Origin: Acidobacteriota bacterium | GTDB lineage: Bacteria; Acidobacteriota; Thermoanaerobaculia; Multivoradales; JAHEKO01 | NCBI GenBank assembly: GCA_024638355.1 | Contig: JAHEKO010000255.1 | Coordinates: 1-5,921 of the forward strand | DNA length: 5,921 bases | Direction of reading: 5' to 3' | Shown: one piece after another, positions 1 through 5,190 of the stretch | Position numbering within the stretch: position 1 is the first letter of the stretch | Layout: the number at the start of each line of letters is the position of its first letter | Notes under the pieces: generated by a model | Told to the model about the DNA's origin: nothing | The model's database searches: none | Seen by the model: the letters and a program-made list of their open reading frames with translations, nothing else | Program-made: the position numbers and the translations under genes

Positions 1-1388
1 AAGTTCGAAACCATGCCGACCGAGACGCGCACGGCTCCCGTGCTCTTGCCGTCGATGCAGCGGCGGAACGCGTCGTAGGTCATCCGGTCGGTCGAGCTGT
101 TGCTGAAGCAGGTGACGAGCTCGCTGCGCGAGATACCCAGGGCCATCTCGCCCGCTCCCGGGTTGCAGAAACAGCCGGTGCGCAGGGAGATGCGGTGCTC
201 CGTCGCCTCGCGCTCGATGACGTCATGGTCGATGACGTCGCCCGATGCCTGGAAGAAGTTGATCGTCACCGCTCCGCCGCGCGCCGCGCGGCCGCGCGGG
301 CCATAGAGCCGGATCAGCGGCTCGCCGTTGCCGTGGCGCAGGAGGAGGAGCTCGTCGATCAGCCACTTGGTCAACAGGCCGACCCGCTCGTGAATGCGCT
401 CGAGGCCGATACGCTCGATGAAGGTCAAGCCGAGATCCACCGCCGGGATGTTCGAGTAGTCGAGCGTGCCGTCCTCGAAAGCCGCCTCACCGGCGGCAAG
501 GTAGTGCGTATCCGCCTGCACCGAGGCGACCGAGATGGTGCCGCCGGCGAACCACGGGCGGTGGAGCTTCTTCAACGCCTCACGGCTGGCGATCAGGGCG
601 CCGACGCCGGTCGGGTAGCCGAACATCTTGTAGAAGGACAGGGCGACGAAGTCCGGCTTCCAGCGGCCGAGATCGAGTCGGTTGGTGGGCACGAAGGCGG
701 CGGCATCGAGCAGCACGTCGCAGCCGTGCCGGTGGGCCAGCTCGATCCACTCGAGCGGATGCTGGACCCCGGAGAAGTTGGACTGCGCCGGGTAGGCGAA
801 AAGGGCGTTCTTGCACTTCGCGGTGGCCTCGAGCTGGCGCCGCAGCGCCTTCTCGTCCACTCTCATGTCGGGCGGCACGACCGGTATGTAGGCGGTCTCG
901 GCTCCGTGGGCCCGGTCGAACTCGCGGATGCCGTTGACCGAGTTGTGATTGTCGAAGGTCAGCAGCAGCCGGTCGCCCTGCTCGAACGGATACGACTCGC
1001 CGACCAGCTTGAGGGCGTGGCTGGCGTTCGCGGTGAAGATGACGGCGTACTCGGCCGGCGAGGCGTTGAAGAAGGCCAGGATGTGCTTGCGGCACGCTTC
1101 GCAGGCCTCGGTGGTGTCGCGCGAGGTCGGATTCGACGAGTGCGGGTTGCCCAGCACGTGGTTGAGCAAGAAGGTCGAGTGCTCGCGCACCTGGCAGTCG
1201 GCGTACAGGCCGCCGCCGGTGTAGTCGAGGTAGACGTGGCCGAGCCGGTCGAGGCGCGAGAACTCGGACGAGCGGAGCTCGTCGAGCTCCAGGGTCGCCT
1301 CGAACTCCGGATGGGCCGCGACGAATGCCTCGTAGGCGGCCGTCGGGCTGCGGCCGCTCTCGGCCGGCGGAGCGATGGTCTGCGACAT
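1..1388 (-). CDS. MoCo sulfurase-like class V aminotransferase-fold PLP enzyme (3' end outside window)
   Basis: The frame is open from ATG at 1386-1388 to the window edge, giving 462 residues with no stop. Motifs in order match the N-terminal domain of eukaryotic molybdenum cofactor sulfurases (MOCOS/ABA3): LDYTGGGLY at 54-62, GNPHSSNPTS at 80-89, LLDAAAFVPTN with the expected PLP-pyridine Asp D228, SFYKMFGYPTG with Schiff-base Lys K254, and RTGCFCNPGA with C406 and C408. In that family PLP activates free cysteine, and a Cys in the last motif carries the persulfide used to sulfurate the cofactor. The protein should be cytoplasmic; no signal peptide is visible. The final residues (RVSVGMVSN) resemble the end of the aminotransferase domain, so a stand-alone domain would stop soon after the edge, whereas a full MOCOS would continue into MOSC domains. 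No clear Shine-Dalgarno precedes the ATG; upstream in-frame codons have poor GC3, which supports this start. The actual sulfur acceptor is unknown. Confidence 0.85.
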   Translation of the reverse strand, partial: MSQTIAPPAESGRSPTAAYEAFVAAHPEFEATLELDELRSSEFSRLDRLGHVYLDYTGGGLYADCQVREHSTFLLNHVLGNPHSSNPTSRDTTEACEACRKHILAFFNASPAEYAVIFTANASHALKLVGESYPFEQGDRLLLTFDNHNSVNGIREFDRAHGAETAYIPVVPPDMRVDEKALRRQLEATAKCKNALFAYPAQSNFSGVQHPLEWIELAHRHGCDVLLDAAAFVPTNRLDLGRWKPDFVALSFYKMFGYPTGVGALIASREALKKLHRPWFAGGTISVASVQADTHYLAAGEAAFEDGTLDYSNIPAVDLGLTFIERIGLERIHERVGLLTKWLIDELLLLRHGNGEPLIRLYGPRGRAARGGAVTINFFQASGDVIDHDVIEREATEHRISLRTGCFCNPGAGEMALGISRSELVTCFSNSSTDRMTYDAFRRCIDGKSTGAVRVSVGMVSN

Positions 1389-1456
1389 CTGCGCTGAGAA
1401 ACTACTGGATTCCGGCAGGCGGGGCAAATCCGCGGCGGCGGCAATGCCGTAGGGCG

Positions 1457-1481
1457 CGCTCCCGGAGAGAGCCGGGGAGCG
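1457..1481 (-). terminator. Hairpin just after the phosphatase stop codon (weak terminator candidate)
   Basis: CGCTCCCGG pairs with CCGGGGAGCG around a 6-nt loop, giving a 9-bp GC-rich stem with one bulged G. It begins 6 nt past the phosphatase TAG on the minus strand. No T-run follows, so it is not a canonical intrinsic terminator. It may pause or attenuate read-through into the sulfurase-like gene, or simply reflect high GC content. The rest of the 99-bp gap between the two genes shows no clear promoter. Confidence 0.3.
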
Positions 1482-1487
1482 GCCGGC

Positions 1488-2366
1488 CTAGCCGGTCTCG
1501 ACGGGAGCGAACTCGAGCGTTCCCAGAGTGTCGGGAGCGCGCTGACGATAGGCGATCACGGTCAGATCGTCCGGCTTCGAGAGATTCGAGCTGTCGGGCG
1601 ACACCATCCTGCGCGCCGCGGTCTTCACCAGATCGCCGACCGCCCGCAACAGCACCGGGTTGCGAACGCGTTCCGCGATCTCGTCCATCAGCAGGTTGTC
1701 GAACAGCCCGTCGGTCGCCAGGATCAGCGTGTCACCCGGCTTGAGCGGCCGCTGCGACCCGATCTCGAGGTGCATCCTTCGCTGACCGAGCGCGTTGGCC
1801 AGCAGATGCCGGTTCTCGTGCTTCATCGCCGCCCTTTCGTCCAGCACTCCGGCCTCGATGGCGTAGCCGACCGGGGAGTGGGGCGCGGTTCGCCAGGGGG
1901 TCTGGCCGCTGCCGTCGACGAGCAGCGCGATCGAGTCGCCCGCATGGTACGAGCGAAAGTAGCGGGCCGCGATCTCGATCGCCAGGAAGGTCGTGCCGGC
2001 TCCGAGACCGAGTTGGCGGATCGCGTGATTCGACTCCTCGATGCCGTCGAGGATCGCGTTCCGGACCGCGCTCTCTCCCTCCCCCGGCGACAGCAGTCGC
2101 TCGATGGTTCGGGTGACCGCGATGCCCGCGGCGCGCGCGCCGGCCGCCTGGCCGCCCATGCCGTCCGCCACCAGCAGCACGGCGCTCTCGCCGTCGATCG
2201 GCACGATCCCGGCGGCGTCCTCGTTGGGCGCGTGGCCCGGCCGGCGCGGCGAGGTGTAGACCACCACGTCGCCGTCGCCCAGGGCGAACGCCTCGGGCTC
2301 GGACATCTCCCGGCGGAGATAGAACTTGGCATCTTCCAACGGCGATGCCGCGTCTGTGTACGTCAT
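1488..2366 (-). CDS. PP2C-family (PPM) serine/threonine protein phosphatase
   Basis: This 292-residue protein is essentially one PP2C catalytic domain, which removes phosphate from Ser/Thr residues using a two-metal centre. Visible motifs are NED at 48-50, VADGMGG at 66-72 (D68 and G69 at the metal site), AGTTFLAIEI at 123-132, HAGDS at 141-145, LATDGLFDNL at 216-225, and PDDLTVIAYR at 265-274 with metal-ligand Asp D266/D267. There is no signal peptide or membrane segment, so it should be cytosolic. The first 30 residues are acidic and polar and precede the domain. The ATG at 2366 has only a weak GAGAG 3 nt upstream; M21 is an alternative, but the GGGAG before it abuts the codon. Bacterial PP2Cs usually oppose Hanks-type kinases or act in partner switching, but no kinase or anti-sigma gene is in the window. 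It lies 99 bp upstream of the sulfurase-like gene on the same strand and diverges from the Tat-signal PLP enzyme. Confidence 0.93.
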   Translation of the reverse strand: MTYTDAASPLEDAKFYLRREMSEPEAFALGDGDVVVYTSPRRPGHAPNEDAAGIVPIDGESAVLLVADGMGGQAAGARAAGIAVTRTIERLLSPGEGESAVRNAILDGIEESNHAIRQLGLGAGTTFLAIEIAARYFRSYHAGDSIALLVDGSGQTPWRTAPHSPVGYAIEAGVLDERAAMKHENRHLLANALGQRRMHLEIGSQRPLKPGDTLILATDGLFDNLLMDEIAERVRNPVLLRAVGDLVKTAARRMVSPDSSNLSKPDDLTVIAYRQRAPDTLGTLEFAPVETG

Positions 2367-2386
2367 CTACTCTCGAGTTTCTGGAA

Positions 2387-2401
2387 GAAGTGTAGCACTT
2401 C
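2387..2401. repeat. Perfect 6-bp inverted repeat GAAGTG-TAG-CACTTC (operator or hairpin candidate)
   Basis: The arms are 2387-2392 and 2396-2401 with a 3-nt centre. It lies 20 nt upstream of the phosphatase ATG and 33 nt upstream of the plus-strand Shine-Dalgarno, in the middle of a divergent promoter spacer. That position suits a dimeric regulator acting on both genes. It could equally form a small hairpin in either leader RNA. Confidence 0.35.
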
Positions 2402-2434
2402 GTTGAGTATCATCGCTTTGAATTGCTCGAACTC

Positions 2435-2440
2435 AGGAGG
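2435..2440 (+). promoter_or_regulatory. Ribosome binding site AGGAGG
   Basis: A consensus AGGAGG sits 5 nt before the ATG at 2446. It is the strongest Shine-Dalgarno in the window. It fixes the start of the Tat-signal aminotransferase and so places the twin-arginine motif at residues 6-7. Confidence 0.85.
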
Positions 2441-2445
2441 TCTCG

Positions 2446-3723
2446 ATGAGTACAACCAGCCGTCGTGCATTCCTGGCCGCTGCCGTTCCGGCCGTGGCGC
2501 TGCTTCGTCCCGGCCGCGCCCTGGCGGTGGCGCGGGAGCTCGCCACACACTCGGGCAGCGCCGAAGAGTTGGCGGCCGACTCCCATTTCTGGTTCGAGGC
2601 CCAGCAGGCTTTCACGGTGGACCGCAGCCTGGTCAATCTCAACAACGGCGGCGTGAGCCCGGCGCCGGCCGTGGTTCAGGAGGCGATGCAGCGCCACCTC
2701 GCCTACTCGAACACCGCGCCGCCCTACACCATGTGGAAGGTGCTGCAGCCGCAGCGCGAGCCGATCCGCCAGCGCCTCGGGCGGCTGTTCGAGTGCGACG
2801 CCGAGGAGATCGCGATCACCCGCAACGCCTCGGAGGGCCTCCAGATCTGCCAGTTCGGCTTCGATCTCGAGCCCGGCGACGAGGTGCTGACGACCACCCA
2901 GGACTACCCCCGCATGGTCACCACCTTCAAGCAGCGGGAGCGGCGCGAGGGCATCGTGCTGCGTCAGTTCAAGATTCCGATCCCGGCCGAGGACCCCGGC
3001 GAAGTCGTGCGTCTCTTCGAGGAGCACCTGACGCCCAGAACGCGGCTGATCCTGATGAGCCACATGATCAACATCACCGGCCAGATCCTGCCGGTCAAGG
3101 AGGTCGTGGCGATGGCCCGCGCCCGGGGCGTGCCGGTGATCGTCGACGGCGCGCACACCTTCGCCCACTTCCCGTTCACGCAGCGTGACCTCGACTGCGA
3201 CTACTACGCCACGAGCTTGCACAAGTGGCTCTTCGCGCCCATTGGCACCGGCCTGCTCTACGTCCGGCGCGACAAGATCTCCGGACTCTGGCCGCTGATG
3301 GCGGCGCCCGACGTGATGGACGACGACGTGCGCAAGTTCGAGGAGATCGGTACCCACCCGGCGGCCAACTACCTGGCGATCGGTGAAGCGCTCACCTTCC
3401 ATCGCGGCGTCGGCGCCGAGCGCAAGGCGGCGCGTCTGCTCTATCTGCGCGACCGCTGGGCCGAGCGGCTGCTCGCGCACGATCGCGTGCGGCTCCACAC
3501 CAGCCTCGAGCCGGGCTTCGCCTGCGGCATCGCCACGATGCAGGTGGACGGCATCGATTCGAAGGCTCTGGCCGAGCGGCTCTGGGACGAGCACCGGATC
3601 CTGACCGTCGCCATCCATCACCCGGAGTTCGAGGGCATCCGGGTGTCGCCGAGCGTCTACACCGGCGAGGAGGAGATCGACCGCTTCGCCGACGCGGTCG
3701 AAGCGGCGATCGCCGAGAGCTAG
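2446..3723 (+). CDS. Tat-exported class V aminotransferase-fold PLP enzyme (isopenicillin N epimerase-like)
   Basis: The product is 425 residues. An N-terminal twin-arginine signal is visible: SRRAFLAAA at 5-13, a hydrophobic stretch to L20, then an ALA cleavage site near 25-27. The mature part is a fold-type I PLP enzyme: LVNLNNGGVSP near 62-72, RNASEG at 126-131 (phosphate-binding turn), VIVDGAHTF with D234 and H237, SLHKW with Schiff-base K260, then PIGTGLLYV. GIRVSPSVYTGEEEIDRF near the end has R399 where the family binds a substrate carboxylate. This layout resembles isopenicillin N epimerase-type class V enzymes; there is no persulfide-Cys motif, so desulfurase activity is unlikely. Tat export fits an enzyme that must fold around its cofactor before crossing to the periplasm. 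The substrate is unknown; epimerase, lyase and aminotransferase chemistry all occur in this superfamily. It is divergent from the PP2C gene, and its stop overlaps that of the convergent oxygenase. Confidence 0.92.
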   Translation: MSTTSRRAFLAAAVPAVALLRPGRALAVARELATHSGSAEELAADSHFWFEAQQAFTVDRSLVNLNNGGVSPAPAVVQEAMQRHLAYSNTAPPYTMWKVLQPQREPIRQRLGRLFECDAEEIAITRNASEGLQICQFGFDLEPGDEVLTTTQDYPRMVTTFKQRERREGIVLRQFKIPIPAEDPGEVVRLFEEHLTPRTRLILMSHMINITGQILPVKEVVAMARARGVPVIVDGAHTFAHFPFTQRDLDCDYYATSLHKWLFAPIGTGLLYVRRDKISGLWPLMAAPDVMDDDVRKFEEIGTHPAANYLAIGEALTFHRGVGAERKAARLLYLRDRWAERLLAHDRVRLHTSLEPGFACGIATMQVDGIDSKALAERLWDEHRILTVAIHHPEFEGIRVSPSVYTGEEEIDRFADAVEAAIAES

Positions 3724-4997
3724 CGGAAGCGGTGGGCCATGCGGGCGGCCAGCCCGCGGCCCAGCGCGGCGACGACGGCTCCGCCGGCGGCCACGGCCGA
3801 CAGCGTCGAGCCGGCGGTCGCCGCGGCCAGGGCGAGGAGGACGACCACCGAGAGCGCGAGGGGCGCTCGCGCCGCGCTCGAGGCGCGCTCGGCGGCGGAG
3901 CAGGCGGCGCAGATCGCGGTGTGCATCCGGTAGCGATCGAAGGCGGGCTCCGGTCCCTCCAGGTGGGAGGCAGCGGGCTTCGCGCGCCGAAACCCCACGT
4001 GGTAGGGCCAGTCGGAGGCATGCGCGTCGAGCCAGCTCCGGTAGGCGATCACCGGCGCGTCGCTCGACTTGAGGGGCAGCCAGAGGTCGCTGGGCGGTCG
4101 CGCCGATCCCCGAATCAACTCGGACTGTCCGATGACGATGCCCATGTCCTGTTCGAGGATGTCGCACTGCGTCCAGTGCTCGAGCCAGCGCGGACGGAGC
4201 CGATCCCGCAGCGGGCGGAAATCGCTGTAGGCGCGATAGAGGAGCCGGCAGCGATCGCCGGCGATCGGCAGCGAATAGAGGGCGAGCCCCGAGTGAAGCT
4301 CGCGATCCTCGTAGACCGATTCGTAGTGCACGAGGTTGGGCGCCCTGAACGCCAGGCGCGCGCCGCTCAGATCGGGCCCGCCGGCGATCTCCCCCAGGCC
4401 GATCGAGCCGAACGACGCCGCGAACCCCGAGCTCGACAGCTCGGAGACCTCGAAGCGCAGGGGCGACGCCAGCTCGCGCCTCCCTCCGCCGCGAATCCCG
4501 TCGTGGGCGATATGAATGTGCGCGATGTCGATGACGTTCTCGATCAGGAAGGTCTGCTCGTAGGGCAGATCGATGGCGAAGTCGACGCTGGTGCATCCGG
4601 GCAGCTCGAGGTCGGGAAGGGTCGGAATGCGGCTCGGGTCGGAATCGCCGGCGGCCCCCGGCCAGATCCACACCATGCCCTGGGCCTCCACCGCGGCGAA
4701 GGAGGGGACGCGGGCTTTCGACGGCAGCGGCTGCGACGCGAGCAGCTGCGGGATGTGCCGGCACCCACCGTCGCTCGCGAACTGCCAGCCGTGGTAGAGG
4801 CACTCGATTCCGCCTTCGACGAGCCGCCCGTCGGACAGTCGCGCGGCGCGGTGGGGGCAGCGATCCTCGAGGCAGCTCCATCCCCCATCGCGGTCGGGGA
4901 ACACGACGAAGCCTTCGTCGTGGATCCGCACCCGGCACGGATCGGCGCCTAGATCTCCAGCGAAAGCGACCGGATACCAGTGGTCGCGCCAGCCCAC
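3720..4997 (-). CDS. Rieske non-haem iron oxygenase, pheophorbide a oxygenase/TIC55-like, with C-terminal CxxC and membrane hairpin
   Basis: From the proposed GTG start the protein has 425 residues. The Rieske domain opens with WRDHWYPVAF at 3-12; the 2Fe-2S ligands are C47, H49, C66 and H69 (CPH...CLYHGW). The mononuclear iron site is ENVIDIAHIHIAH at 153-165, with bridging D157 and ligands H160 and H165; D284 in LEQD is a plausible third ligand. The C-terminus has HTAICAAC (C363, C366), then two predicted membrane segments at about 379-395 and 397-412 and a basic tail. Rieske order plus a late CxxC and membrane anchor is the pattern of plant and cyanobacterial PAO, TIC55 and PTC52 proteins. 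It probably hydroxylates or cleaves a hydrophobic substrate at the membrane using an external reductase; the substrate is unknown. The frame stays open to an ATG at 5255, but GC3 falls to about 45% upstream of 4997 and that start would overlap the SGNH-like gene. GTG 4997 has no spaced Shine-Dalgarno and follows the small ORF's stop by 2 nt, suggesting coupled translation. Confidence 0.9.
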   Translation of the reverse strand: MGWRDHWYPVAFAGDLGADPCRVRIHDEGFVVFPDRDGGWSCLEDRCPHRAARLSDGRLVEGGIECLYHGWQFASDGGCRHIPQLLASQPLPSKARVPSFAAVEAQGMVWIWPGAAGDSDPSRIPTLPDLELPGCTSVDFAIDLPYEQTFLIENVIDIAHIHIAHDGIRGGGRRELASPLRFEVSELSSSGFAASFGSIGLGEIAGGPDLSGARLAFRAPNLVHYESVYEDRELHSGLALYSLPIAGDRCRLLYRAYSDFRPLRDRLRPRWLEHWTQCDILEQDMGIVIGQSELIRGSARPPSDLWLPLKSSDAPVIAYRSWLDAHASDWPYHVGFRRAKPAASHLEGPEPAFDRYRMHTAICAACSAAERASSAARAPLALSVVVLLALAAATAGSTLSAVAAGGAVVAALGRGLAARMAHRFR

Positions 4998-4999
4998 CT

Positions 5000-5125
5000 T
5001 CAGTAGAGCGGGTAGATGTTCGGGTTCTTCTTCGATCGCCGCCCGAGCAGGCGATGAAAGACCCAGCGAACCCGCAGCCACAGGCGCGCCAGTAGACCGC
5101 GCTGCTCCGGTTGGTCTCGGTTCAC
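5000..5125 (-). CDS. Small basic protein (41 aa), function unknown, upstream of the Rieske oxygenase
   Basis: This unrecognised ORF starts at GTG 5123-5125 and stops at TGA 5000-5002. Three signals support it. GGAGG (plus positions 5135-5139) lies 9 nt before the GTG. By hand count 33 of 41 codons end in G or C, against 19 of 42 in the alternative oxygenase-extension frame. The stop falls exactly where recognisable Rieske homology begins. The product is strongly basic, with at least ten Arg/Lys. LLARLWLRVRWVFHRLLGRR at 11-30 looks like an amphipathic helix with Trp and Arg, followed by a polar, aromatic tail ending NPNIYPLY. It could be a membrane-peripheral or RNA- or partner-binding peptide. 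It has no full transmembrane span, Cys or signal peptide. It is probably co-transcribed with the oxygenase, and its translation may be needed for oxygenase initiation. It could also be a leader peptide without independent function. Confidence 0.6.
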   Translation of the reverse strand: MNRDQPEQRGLLARLWLRVRWVFHRLLGRRSKKNPNIYPLY

Positions 5126-5190
5126 GATAACCGTCCTCCCACCATGCGTTGTCCTGCGATGCTTGGGAACGAGGGGATAGTATCAACAGC
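5126..5190. promoter_or_regulatory. Divergent promoter region for the small ORF/oxygenase and SGNH-like gene
   Basis: These 65 bp separate the small ORF's GTG (minus) from the SGNH-like ATG (plus). They contain the AT-rich 9-nt palindrome GATAGTATC at 5176-5184, which reads TAGTAT on plus (5178-5183) and TACTAT on minus (5177-5182). Both are plausible -10 elements sharing the same bases. On plus, initiation would fall about 1 nt before the ATG, implying a leaderless transcript. On minus, it would fall near 5170, leaving a roughly 45-nt leader that includes the Shine-Dalgarno. No good -35 is seen on either strand at 17 nt. Confidence 0.4.
5135..5139 (-). promoter_or_regulatory. Ribosome binding site GGAGG for the small ORF
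   Basis: On the minus strand GGAGG (within GGGAGGA) is followed by 9 nt and then GTG at 5125. No other start in any minus-strand frame here has a comparable Shine-Dalgarno, which makes the small ORF more credible than a long N-terminal extension of the oxygenase. Confidence 0.65.

Larger units (their letters stand above)
2367..2445. promoter_or_regulatory. Divergent intergenic control region
   Basis: These 79 bp separate the phosphatase start (minus) from the aminotransferase start (plus), so promoters for both must lie here or inside the flanking genes. The stretch is visibly more AT-rich than its surroundings (for example 2403-2428). I could not find a convincing sigma-70 -35/-10 pair with normal spacing on either strand. 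The spacer contains the 15-nt inverted repeat listed separately and the Shine-Dalgarno of the plus-strand gene. Confidence 0.55.

Noticed and set aside
214..239. Direct repeat TCGATGACGTC twice at 15-nt spacing, including a TGACGTCA palindrome
   Set aside because: It lies inside the sulfurase-like gene, keeps the frame and encodes a repeated DVI(D/E) peptide, so coding constraint explains it.
195..1397. 400-codon plus-strand open frame opposite the sulfurase-like gene
   Set aside because: The minus-strand frame carries all PLP and Cys motifs. This one has no family features and a composition typical of antisense frames.
1770..3188. 472-codon plus-strand open frame spanning phosphatase, spacer and aminotransferase
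   Set aside because: It conflicts with PP2C motifs on minus and with the Shine-Dalgarno-backed aminotransferase frame on plus.
4252..4267. Perfect 16-nt palindrome CGATCGCCGGCGATCG
   Set aside because: It sits within the oxygenase frame, encoding I-A-G-D-R in common GC-rich codons. It occurs once and has no regulatory context.
2410..4938. Very long minus-strand open frame (842 codons) across the aminotransferase and oxygenase genes
   Set aside because: It is antisense to one well-supported gene and out of frame within another, has no recognisable motif and is rich in Arg/Ala/Pro. It is a shadow of GC-rich coding DNA.
3732..4952. 406-codon plus-strand open frame opposite the oxygenase
   Set aside because: It is antisense to a protein with complete Rieske and iron-site ligands and has no motifs of its own.
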